DNA from: Candidatus Krumholzibacteriia bacterium
GTDB lineage: Bacteria; Krumholzibacteriota; Krumholzibacteriia; Krumholzibacteriales; Krumholzibacteriaceae
Assembly: GCA_026387805.1 (NCBI GenBank)
Contig: JAPLKY010000242.1
Location: 1-13,105, forward strand
Reading direction: 5' to 3'
Length of the DNA: 13,105 bases
Made by a program: the position numbers and the translations under genes. Within the stretch, counting starts at the first letter, position 1. Each line of letters begins with the position of its first letter. Positions 6,112 to 12,771 of the stretch are shown here, one piece after another. The notes under the pieces are model-generated. The model made no database searches. It saw only the letters and a program-made list of their open reading frames with translations, and was not told where the DNA came from.

Positions 6112-7044
6112 ATGAGGTTCCGCCGGACCCGAATCGTAAGCGCAATCATCGCGCTCGTCGTTCTCGCGGGGGGCAGCGCCTTCGCACAGACCGGCTCGGC
6201 GCAGGCGCTCAAGAGGATCAACGACGATCTCAGGATCAAATCTCAATCGATGACCCCCTACGAGTACATCGATTTCGCCGAGAAGGCGATGCTCGATTTT
6301 CTCAAGAAATACCCCAAGGCCCCGGAGGCCGCGCAGGCACATTACTCGCTCGGACGAATCTATGCGTCGATCGGAGCTTACGATAACGCGCTACGGCACT
6401 TCGGCGACTACATCGCCTTGCCGGGCGATAAGCGAGGCCCCGAGGCGATCGCCCAGGCGAGATTCATCATGGGCTCGTGCTACATGGCGCTCGAGAGGTA
6501 CGATGAGGCGGAGCGGAGCTTCAAGCTGGCGATGAACACCGAGGGCGCGGCCGGTTCCCGGGCGGCGTCGGGCGCCGCCGCGGAGCTTTCGAGGATCGGC
6601 ACGCTGAGAAAGCTCAAGATCGGCGGACCCGCGATTCCCATCGCGGCCACGTCGTACCAGGGACGAAAGATCCGATTTCCGCAGGATTACAAGGGCAAGG
6701 TCGTCCTCGTCGATTTCTGGGCCGCGTGGTGCAACCCGTGCCGGATGGAGATGCCCAACGTCATAAGAACGTACGAGGAGCTCCACAAGAAGGGGTTCGA
6801 GATCATCGGCGTTTCCCTCGACAACGATCGGGAGAAATTCACGGGCTATCTGCGGGAGAACCCGAAGATGGAATGGCCCCAGCTCTATGACGGCAAGTAC
6901 TGGATGAGCGAGTACGCGCAGCTCTACGCCGTCAATTCAATCCCGGCGGCTTTTCTCGTGGACAGAAAGGGCATCATTCGTTTCAAGAACGTGCGCGGGG
7001 AGGCGCTCAGGGAAGCGGTCATGAAGCTCCTCGACGAGAAGTAG
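6112..7044 (+). CDS. Secreted TPR and TlpA/ResA-like thioredoxin protein
   Basis: The 310-residue product starts with a signal peptide cleaved probably after AFA (residue 25). Residues about 50-155 form TPR-like helical repeats (AHYSLGRIYASIGAYDNALRHF and a second unit with GSCYMALERYDEAERSF), a protein-docking scaffold. Residues about 165-305 are a thioredoxin-fold domain of the TlpA/AhpC-TSA group: GKVVLVDFWAAW then C207-N-P-C210, followed by EMPNV and the cis-Pro loop SIPAAFLVD. Such proteins reduce or oxidise disulfides outside the cytoplasm. Placed 72 bases after the Sec protein in the same direction, it is the obvious candidate partner for the CGC and Sec-Gly-Cys sites, though that is inference. 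A purine-rich AGGGGGC sits 5 bases before the ATG; its leader resembles those of the two upstream genes. Confidence 0.93.
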   Translation: MRFRRTRIVSAIIALVVLAGGSAFAQTGSAQALKRINDDLRIKSQSMTPYEYIDFAEKAMLDFLKKYPKAPEAAQAHYSLGRIYASIGAYDNALRHFGDYIALPGDKRGPEAIAQARFIMGSCYMALERYDEAERSFKLAMNTEGAAGSRAASGAAAELSRIGTLRKLKIGGPAIPIAATSYQGRKIRFPQDYKGKVVLVDFWAAWCNPCRMEMPNVIRTYEELHKKGFEIIGVSLDNDREKFTGYLRENPKMEWPQLYDGKYWMSEYAQLYAVNSIPAAFLVDRKGIIRFKNVRGEALREAVMKLLDEK

Positions 7045-7058
7045 CGGGAGCGCGGCGC

Positions 7059-7076
7059 GGAACGAAGGATCGTTTC
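7059..7076 (+). terminator. Small hairpin after the thioredoxin gene, possible weak terminator
   Basis: GGAACGA (7059-7065) pairs with TCGTTTC (7070-7076), including one G-U pair, around the loop AGGA, 15 bases after the stop codon. No run of T follows, so termination here would be weak or Rho-assisted. Confidence 0.3.
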
Positions 7077-7096
7077 AGGATAATTCAAAAATGAGC

Positions 7097-7124
7097 TTGA
7101 CACCGGACCGCGTTCGTGAATAAT
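7097..7124 (+). promoter_or_regulatory. Sigma70-like promoter of the hydrogenase-type operon
   Basis: A perfect -35 box TTGACA (7097-7102) is followed after 16 bases by AATAAT (7119-7124), 5 of 6 matches to the -10 consensus, in a locally AT-rich stretch. Transcription would begin near 7131 and leave a leader of roughly 95 bases before the first gene. This is the best promoter match I found in the window. Confidence 0.6.
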
Positions 7125-7150
7125 TACACCTTGTTTAAGTCTCTTGCCTA

Positions 7151-7203
7151 GGCCACTGAGGGCGATGTTGATTCGGGCAGCAGGGCCAAGCGCTTCAGTG
7201 GTC
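7151..7203 (+). promoter_or_regulatory. Structured 5' leader of the hydrogenase-type operon
   Basis: GGCCACTGAGG (7151-7161) pairs with CTTCAGTGGTC (7193-7203) over 11 pairs, including two G-U, enclosing a 31-base loop. The core CCACTGA/TCAGTGG (7153-7159 and 7195-7201) is perfect. It lies between the promoter and the first start codon, which has no clear Shine-Dalgarno. It could be a regulatory RNA element or a protein-binding site. GCCACTG recalls the B12 riboswitch but none of its other conserved parts is present. Confidence 0.4.
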
Positions 7204-7226
7204 GCTTTTATCATCAGCGCGAACCT

Positions 7227-8291
7227 ATGCATTTTATAGATTCTACCAACTTCGAGCGATTCCTGAAGAAACTCTCTTCCGGAGGAGAGCTCTTCGTGCC
7301 CGTGCGCGAGGCCGAAACCGGAAAACTGCATCTCGAGCGGATCGAGCTGTTCCCGCTTCCCGACAACCTGTGCCTCGACGGGTACCGGACGGTGGAGCCG
7401 CTCAAGGCGTTCGCGCAGCTGCTCCGCTACCCCGTCGCCGGGTATCCCTCGACCGAAGGGGACGATATGGCGGGCGAGAAGACCTTCCCGCAGGTCGTCG
7501 TCGCCGGGGCGAGGGGTTGCGACCTCGCCGCGCTCGCGCTCGTAGACAAGGTGCAGGTCGAGGGGGAGTTCACCGATCCGTTCTACAAGATCAGAAGAGA
7601 CAAGATGCTCGTCATCGGCGCCGACTGCAGCGAATGCGGCGAGAGCTGCTTCTGCAACCTGCTCGGCGCGAAGCCGTGGCCGGAAAAGGGCTGCGACATC
7701 GTCGTATCGAGGATCCAGGGAGGTTACCTCGCCGAGGCGCTCGGCGATCGCGGCGAGAAGCTCATCCGGGAGAACAAGGACCTTTTCGCCGACGCGCGCG
7801 ACGCGCAGATCAAGATGCGCGATGAGACCCGCGCGCGGGTCGTGAAGGATCTCGAGGGGAAGAACAAGGATTACCCGAGGGCCGAGGGCGTGAGCGAGGC
7901 CATGCGCGCGATGCTCGGCGACGAGATGTGGGAGGACGTCGCGGCCCGCTGCGTGGAGTGCGGCGCGTGCACGAACATATGTCCCACGTGCTACTGCTTC
8001 CTCCTGTACGATCAGAAGACGGACGGCTCGCATTTCCAGAGAATATTCGCGTGGGATTCCTGCCAGGTCACCGGCTACGCCCGCATGGCGGGGATGGCCA
8101 ATCCGCGGCCGCGCCTCTCGGACAGGGTCAAGCATCGGCTCTATCACAAGTACGACTATCTCCCCTTGAGCCACGGAGCGATTTACTGCACGGGATGCGG
8201 GCGCTGCGTCGATACGTGCTCGGCGAGCATCGACATGCGCGAGACGCTGAGACGGGTCAGGGAAAAGGCGGGGAGCGCGAAGAAAGCGTAG
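7227..8291 (+). CDS. Sulfhydrogenase beta subunit-like Fe-S protein (HydB-like)
   Basis: The 354-residue cytosolic protein resembles the beta subunit of sulfhydrogenases, an electron-transfer protein that links the FAD subunit to the catalytic part. A central cysteine cluster CSECGESCFC spans residues 134-143. Two ferredoxin-type motifs lie in the C-terminal half: CVECGACTNIC (242-252, followed by PTCYC) and CTGCGRCVDTC (321-331). The ATG at 7227 is forced: the frame is closed by a TAG at 7149-7151 with no other start codon between. No Shine-Dalgarno is visible, and a hairpin occupies the leader, so translation may be controlled. It is followed after 6 bases by the FAD/NAD subunit, the same pairing as in sulfhydrogenase operons, but no [NiFe] alpha or delta subunit is present here. 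Confidence 0.87.
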   Translation: MHFIDSTNFERFLKKLSSGGELFVPVREAETGKLHLERIELFPLPDNLCLDGYRTVEPLKAFAQLLRYPVAGYPSTEGDDMAGEKTFPQVVVAGARGCDLAALALVDKVQVEGEFTDPFYKIRRDKMLVIGADCSECGESCFCNLLGAKPWPEKGCDIVVSRIQGGYLAEALGDRGEKLIRENKDLFADARDAQIKMRDETRARVVKDLEGKNKDYPRAEGVSEAMRAMLGDEMWEDVAARCVECGACTNICPTCYCFLLYDQKTDGSHFQRIFAWDSCQVTGYARMAGMANPRPRLSDRVKHRLYHKYDYLPLSHGAIYCTGCGRCVDTCSASIDMRETLRRVREKAGSAKKA

Positions 8292-8297
8292 GATGGA

Positions 8298-9116
8298 ATG
8301 AAGAACCCGTATTACCCCATAGAAACGCTGGTCGAGGACGTGATCGTCGAAACGCCGACGATCAAGACGTTCGTCCTCGCTCCTTCGCGGCCGATCAAGT
8401 TCAAGGCGGGCCAGTTCATGCAGCTCACGGTGCCCGGCTGCGGAGAGGCGCCCTTCACGCCGAGCTCCGATCCCGCCGTCACCGAGAAGATGGAAATATC
8501 GATACTGCGCACCGGCAAGGTCACGGACGTCCTCCACGCGCTCAAGCCGGGCGCCGAGGTGGGGCTTCGCGGACCTTTCGGCAAGGGCTATCCGATGGAT
8601 AAGATGGAGGGCAAGGAGGTCCTCGTCGTCGGCGGCGGCGTGGGGCTCGCCCCGCTCCGTTCCCTCATCTATGCGCTTCTCGCCAGTCCGAAGAAATACA
8701 AGCGCATATCGATCAAGTGCGGCGCGCGCACGCCCGAGGAGCTCTGCTTCAAGCGCCAGCACGACGCGTGGTCGAAGGCCGCGCCGAACGTGGATTTCAC
8801 CGTCACAATCGACGTGCCCGCGCCCAACTGGTCGGGGCGGGTGGGCCTCGTGACGACGCTCCTCGACGGCCTCGATATCGACCTCGAGAACTCGATCGCC
8901 GTCTCGTGCGGCCCCGAGATCATGCTCAAGTTCGTCACGTTGAAATTGCTCGAAGTCGGCTACAAGCCGCCGCAGATATATCTCTCCATGAACCGCAAGA
9001 TGTCGTGCGGCATGGGCAAGTGCGGCAGGTGCAACGTGGGGCATTACTATCTGTGCGTGGACGGCCCCGACATGTGCTACGACAAGATAAAGAACGTCCC
9101 GAACGTGTTCGGATGA
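8298..9116 (+). CDS. FAD/NAD(P)-binding reductase subunit (sulfhydrogenase gamma/PyrK-like)
   Basis: This 272-residue protein belongs to the ferredoxin-NADP reductase superfamily, in the group containing sulfhydrogenase gamma, NfnA and PyrK. It passes electrons between NAD(P)H, FAD and a [2Fe-2S] cluster. Visible are the flavin-site motif GEAPFTPSS (49-57), GPFGKGYP (92-99), the nucleotide-binding GGGVGLAPL (112-120), and near the C-terminus the [2Fe-2S] cysteines C237-x4-C242-x2-C245-x7-C253 in CGMGKCGRC and CVDGP. The TGA stop is 4 bases before the next gene. With the preceding Fe-S protein it forms a diaphorase module, which would let the downstream membrane complex exchange electrons with NAD(P)H. 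Whether NAD or NADP is used cannot be read from the sequence. Confidence 0.92.
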   Translation: MKNPYYPIETLVEDVIVETPTIKTFVLAPSRPIKFKAGQFMQLTVPGCGEAPFTPSSDPAVTEKMEISILRTGKVTDVLHALKPGAEVGLRGPFGKGYPMDKMEGKEVLVVGGGVGLAPLRSLIYALLASPKKYKRISIKCGARTPEELCFKRQHDAWSKAAPNVDFTVTIDVPAPNWSGRVGLVTTLLDGLDIDLENSIAVSCGPEIMLKFVTLKLLEVGYKPPQIYLSMNRKMSCGMGKCGRCNVGHYYLCVDGPDMCYDKIKNVPNVFG

Positions 9117-9120
9117 TACG

Positions 9121-10905
9121 ATGAAGGAACTGAAGGCGCATTGCTCGTTCTGCTCGCTCGCGTGCCCGCTCGTCCTGCGCGGCGGCGAGCGCCGTCCCGT
9201 TTTCACGGGAGAGTCGCTCCTCTCCGTCGACTGGGACAAGGGCGCGGGCTCGAAGTTCGGCGGAAGCGTCTGCGCGCGCGGCAACGCCGTGGCGGAATTT
9301 CTCACGCATCCGCTCCGCGTCAACTATCCCTTTATCCTCGGCGAACGATCGACGATCTCGGCCGCGGTGCGCGAGACGGCGAAGAGCCTCGCCGACGTGA
9401 AGAGGGAGTTCGGCAACGACTCGATCGGCGTTCTCCTCGGCGAGAATCTCACGATCGAGGAGGCGGGCATGGCGGTGGCGTTCGCGCGCGACGTGCTCGG
9501 CACGGGCAACATCGCGCTCTTCGCCCCCGACGACGCGCCGCTCTTCCGCGCGTACCTGAACCGCGACTTTTCGAAGATCAAGCCGGCCGGAGCGAAACCG
9601 CCGGGGGATCGCGTCGTCAGCCTCATCATCGGCGATTCCTTCTCCGAGCATCCGTGCACGGCGAAAAGCGTCCTTGCGGGCAAGTACGGCACGCGCGGGA
9701 GCGAGGTCATCGTGGTGGGCCCCGAGACGAACCGCACGGCGTGGTTCGCCAACAGGCATCTTCGGTGCAGACCGGGCGGAGAATCGGCGGTGGTCGCCGG
9801 GCTGCTGAAGGCCGCCGCGGAGAAGACCGGCGCCGCGCTCACTCCCGAGCTCAAGAAACTGATCGGCGCTCTCGGCTGGGACGAGATCGAGCGCGCCGGC
9901 GGGGTCCCGAAGGACGCGATAACGGCCGCGGCCGGCGCGATGCTCGGGGCGGCGAAGGTGACGACCTACCTTTCGAATATTTTCGGGCGCATCGGCTCGC
10001 CGGCCCTCGCGTTCTCATTCGCCGAAGCGCTCACGAACGTATGCCCGGGAGACCGGGAGTTCGTGCCGCAGTTCGTTCAGCAGAATACGTGGGGTATCTA
10101 CTCGGTGCTCGCGGCGGCGGGATCGAGCGATTGCCTCAAGAAGCTCGCGGGCACGGAGCTTCGGGCGATCATCGCCCTCGGGCTCGATCTCTTCTCCGTA
10201 TATCCGGCCGCTCCGATCGAGAAGGCGATGCGCGAGAAGCGTTTCACCGCCACGACCCAGTTCTTCTGGAATCAGACGGCCGATCGCGCGAACGTCGTCA
10301 TTCCCGCGGCGAGCCTCATGGAGAAGAAAGGCACCGTTGCTCCGGCGTTCGGCGAAGAGCTCGTGCGAAGCGAATTCATGCCTCCGCTCGCCGGGGCGGT
10401 TACCGCGGAGAAATTCCTCTCGATGCTCGCGAAGGAGATGGGCGCGGAGCTCGGAGCGCCCGCGAAACCGGCCCGTCGCACCGATCGGGCCGCCTCCGCC
10501 GACGGCATGGCCGGGGAATGGGCCGCGTATGCCTCAGCGATGAAGGAGCTCGACGCGGCCGGGACGGTTCTCATTCCCTGGAGCGAGTCGGTGCACGCGG
10601 CGGACGGGAGCCTCAGCAGGAATTTCTACTGGTCCCGGATCACGTGCCCCGTCGCGACGCTCTTCGTCTCGGAGGAGATCGCCGGGAAGCTCAAGCTCAA
10701 GCGGGGGGACCACGTGGAGGTTTCGACCGCGGGCGCCGAGATCGTGCTGCCGGTCGAGATCACGAAGAAGCTCCCGGCCAATGCGGTCGGAGCGACGATC
10801 CATTTTCCCGCCGTGCGCAAGCTGTTTCCGTGGAAGCTCGACCAGGGCGGAGAGATCGTCCTCGGCCCCGTCCCGGTAAAGCTGAACCGGCAAAGCGGGA
10901 AGTGA
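9121..10905 (+). CDS. Molybdopterin oxidoreductase-family subunit, NuoG/FdhF-like
   Basis: The 594-residue protein starts with the N-terminal [4Fe-4S] pattern of the Mo/W-bisPGD family, C8-x2-C11-x3-C15-x35-C51 followed by ARGN. Next come family-typical segments such as IIGDSFSEHPCTAKSV (172-187), VIVVGPETNRTAWFANRHL, and RCRPGGES. At the C-terminus is the small beta-barrel 'molydopterin dinucleotide-binding' type region with KLKRGDHVEVST. It is shorter than formate dehydrogenase (about 700-800). I see no Cys or Sec some 40 residues before the EHP segment, where FdhF has its catalytic Sec, so it may be an electron-conducting relic like NuoG, not a formate dehydrogenase. It sits between the diaphorase genes and the ferredoxin gene, with gaps of 4 bases on both sides. 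Confidence 0.85.
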   Translation: MKELKAHCSFCSLACPLVLRGGERRPVFTGESLLSVDWDKGAGSKFGGSVCARGNAVAEFLTHPLRVNYPFILGERSTISAAVRETAKSLADVKREFGNDSIGVLLGENLTIEEAGMAVAFARDVLGTGNIALFAPDDAPLFRAYLNRDFSKIKPAGAKPPGDRVVSLIIGDSFSEHPCTAKSVLAGKYGTRGSEVIVVGPETNRTAWFANRHLRCRPGGESAVVAGLLKAAAEKTGAALTPELKKLIGALGWDEIERAGGVPKDAITAAAGAMLGAAKVTTYLSNIFGRIGSPALAFSFAEALTNVCPGDREFVPQFVQQNTWGIYSVLAAAGSSDCLKKLAGTELRAIIALGLDLFSVYPAAPIEKAMREKRFTATTQFFWNQTADRANVVIPAASLMEKKGTVAPAFGEELVRSEFMPPLAGAVTAEKFLSMLAKEMGAELGAPAKPARRTDRAASADGMAGEWAAYASAMKELDAAGTVLIPWSESVHAADGSLSRNFYWSRITCPVATLFVSEEIAGKLKLKRGDHVEVSTAGAEIVLPVEITKKLPANAVGATIHFPAVRKLFPWKLDQGGEIVLGPVPVKLNRQSGK

Positions 10906-10909
10906 AGCT

Positions 10910-11389
10910 ATGGAAAAGCGCGTCTATATCAATATGAACCTCTGCACCTCGTGCCGCTCGTGCGCGGCGGCGTGCGCGATGGGACACCACGGGCAGGGGC
11001 ATCTCAAGCACGGGAGCGTCCAGGAAAAGGCGACGGTGCCGCTCCACTGCCGGCACTGCGACGAACCGCTCTGCCTCAACGTCTGCCCGCAGGAGGCGAT
11101 CAAGAAGGACGAAAACGGCACGATCGTCCGTATGCGGAACCTGTGCATCGGGTGCAAGTCGTGCATCGTGTCGTGCCCCTTCGGCGTCATGCTCCCCTAT
11201 TCGACGTGGCATACGTCCCCCAAGTGCGATCTCTGCGCCGATCGGCTCGCCGAGGGGAAGGAGCCGCGCTGTGTGGCGACGTGCACGTCGGGCGCGCTCG
11301 TGTTCGAGGAGCTCGCGGCCATCGAGAAGAAGTACAAGCGCACGGTCGAGGGCGGACGGTACTTTGTCCGCTTCATGCTGAACCGGTAG
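10910..11389 (+). CDS. Four-cluster ferredoxin subunit (HycB/HydN-like)
   Basis: This 159-residue protein has exactly sixteen cysteines, enough for four [4Fe-4S] clusters, in the order C12-x2-C15-x2-C18-x3-C22, C47-x2-C50-x4-C55-x3-C59, C79-x2-C82-x2-C85-x3-C89 and C106-x2-C109-x11-C121-x3-C125. This is the arrangement of HycB, HydN and the beta subunits of molybdopterin enzymes. These carry electrons between a molybdopterin subunit and a hydrogenase small subunit. No signal or anchor is present, so it works on the cytoplasmic side. It starts 4 bases after the molybdopterin-family gene and is followed 12 bases later by the membrane subunit, behind a good GAGGTG site. It should wire the soluble subunits to the membrane arm. 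Confidence 0.94.
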   Translation: MEKRVYINMNLCTSCRSCAAACAMGHHGQGHLKHGSVQEKATVPLHCRHCDEPLCLNVCPQEAIKKDENGTIVRMRNLCIGCKSCIVSCPFGVMLPYSTWHTSPKCDLCADRLAEGKEPRCVATCTSGALVFEELAAIEKKYKRTVEGGRYFVRFMLNR

Positions 11390-11401
11390 CGAAGAGGTGT
11401 C

Positions 11402-12334
11402 ATGCAAGCCGTACTCTATTTCGTGAAGTACCTCGTGTTCCCCGGGTTCCTCTTCTCGGCGGTCGTCGGATTGCTCACGACCTGGGTCGATCGCAAGGTC
11501 TCCGCGCGGGTGCAGCTTCGCGTCGGTCCGCCGTGGTACCAGCCCTTCGCCGACACGTTCAAGCTCCTCGGCAAGGAGGTCGTGGTGCCCGCCGGCGCGC
11601 GCCACACCGGCTTCCTCCTCATGCCGGTCATCGGTCTTGCGGCGGCGACCCTGGCCTCGACGATTCTCTGGCTCGTCAATCTCCGGCCCGAGAGCTCGTT
11701 CGTCGGCGACACGATCGTCGTCCTCTACGTCATGACGATCCCCGCGATCGCGCTCATCTTCGGTGCGAGCGCGTCGGGGAATCCCCTCGCGGCGCTCGGC
11801 TCGGCCCGCGAGATGAAGCTGCTCTTCGCGTACGAGCTCCCGCTCGTGATCGCGGTCCTCACGACGATCGTGAAGGTGGGGAGCTTCTCGTTCGAGAAGA
11901 TATTGATGTACCAGGAATACAACGGCGTCATGCTCGGGAGCGTATCGGGCGTGCTCGCCTTCGTCGTCATGATATTCTGCGCGCAGGCGAAGCTCGGCTT
12001 CCTCCCCTTCGACATCGCCGAAGCGGAGACCGAGATCGCGGGCGGAACGCACATCGAGTATTCGGGCGCGCCGCTCGCCATTATCCGGCTCAACACGGCG
12101 ATCATGTATCTCGTCCTGCCGCTGTTCATCATCACGCTGTTCTGGGGAGGCGTGAATTTCATCGGATGGAGGATTCTCACCTCCGTCCTCAAGTACGTCG
12201 CGATCGTCGTCATCATGGTTCTCATCAAGAATACGAATCCGAGGGTCAGGATCGACCACGCGGTCCGCTTTTTCTGGGGGCCGATGTTCGCGTTGTCCGC
12301 GATCGCGATGATTCTCGCGATTGTCGGATACTAG
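11402..12334 (+). CDS. Energy-converting hydrogenase membrane subunit (EchB/HyfC/NuoH family)
   Basis: The 310-residue integral membrane protein has about eight hydrophobic spans and the family signatures: the loop after the first helix with RVQLRVGPPWYQPFADTF and KLLGKE (about residues 36-61), and LPFDIAEAETEIAGGT with HIEYSG near 200-222. NuoH-type subunits form the joint between the peripheral electron-transfer arm and the ion-translocating membrane arm. The WYQPFAD form with a following KLLGKE is more like group 4 hydrogenases (Ech, Hyf, Mbh) than complex I. GAGGTG stands 4 bases before the ATG. No antiporter-like (NuoL/M/N) gene lies upstream in the window, so if the complex has them they are encoded to the right or elsewhere. 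Confidence 0.95.
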   Translation: MQAVLYFVKYLVFPGFLFSAVVGLLTTWVDRKVSARVQLRVGPPWYQPFADTFKLLGKEVVVPAGARHTGFLLMPVIGLAAATLASTILWLVNLRPESSFVGDTIVVLYVMTIPAIALIFGASASGNPLAALGSAREMKLLFAYELPLVIAVLTTIVKVGSFSFEKILMYQEYNGVMLGSVSGVLAFVVMIFCAQAKLGFLPFDIAEAETEIAGGTHIEYSGAPLAIIRLNTAIMYLVLPLFIITLFWGGVNFIGWRILTSVLKYVAIVVIMVLIKNTNPRVRIDHAVRFFWGPMFALSAIAMILAIVGY

Positions 12335-12346
12335 GAGGCCGGGAGA

Positions 12347-12760
12347 ATGTCGCTCGCGCTCAAAGCCCTGAAGAAATCGCCCTGGGTGTTCCACGTGAAC
12401 ACGGGGGCGTGCAACAACTGCGACATCGAGATCCTCGATTGCCTCACCCCGCGGTTCGACGTCGAGCGTTTCGGCGTCCTTCTGGTCGGAAGCATCCGGC
12501 ACGCCGACGTGCTGCTCATCAGCGGCCCCGTCACGCAGAACGTGCTCTCGCGGCTCAAACGCCTCTATGAAGCGGCGCCGCGGCCGATCAAGGTGGTCGC
12601 GTTCGGCGCGTGCGGCTGCCGGTGCGGCATATTCCGGGACGGGTACAACGTCGTCGGCCCGATCGACAAGTACATCCCGGTGGACGCCTATATTCCGGGC
12701 TGCCCCCCGAAGCCGGAGACGATCATATCGGGAATCGTGAAGGTCCTGAACCAGCTGTAA
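12347..12760 (+). CDS. Hydrogenase-type small subunit (EchC/MbhJ/NuoB family)
   Basis: This 137-residue protein carries the proximal [4Fe-4S] cluster next to the catalytic large subunit. Ligands are C22 and C25 (NTGACNNCDIEI), C89 (GACGC) and C119 (PGCPPKPE). The C-x2-C spacing is that of group 4 [NiFe]-hydrogenases; complex I NuoB has adjacent cysteines. LTPRFDVERFG (33-43) and HADVLLISGPVT (52-63) are also typical. Oddly, C91 and C93 add two cysteines in GACGCRCGIF, where relatives usually have Ser/Gly residues. A strong AGGAGG precedes the ATG, overlapping the end of the membrane-subunit gene's stop region. Whether the enzyme is a true hydrogenase depends on the large subunit, outside this window. 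Confidence 0.95.
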   Translation: MSLALKALKKSPWVFHVNTGACNNCDIEILDCLTPRFDVERFGVLLVGSIRHADVLLISGPVTQNVLSRLKRLYEAAPRPIKVVAFGACGCRCGIFRDGYNVVGPIDKYIPVDAYIPGCPPKPETIISGIVKVLNQL

Positions 12761-12771
12761 GAAAGTCGAAT

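Noticed and set aside
7151..7203. Cobalamin riboswitch suggested by GCCACTG
   Set aside because: The other conserved B12-box parts and the large multi-arm architecture are absent in the short leader.
6924..9323. Minus-strand ORF of 799 codons opposite the HydB/HydG-like genes
   Set aside because: It spans several well-supported genes and an intergenic promoter, with Arg/Ala/His-rich sequence and no recognisable domain; an artefact of codon bias.
10760..12502. Minus-strand ORF of 580 codons opposite the ferredoxin and membrane-subunit genes
   Set aside because: Asp/Glu/Arg-rich reverse image of genuine genes with clear motifs; no start signal or domain.
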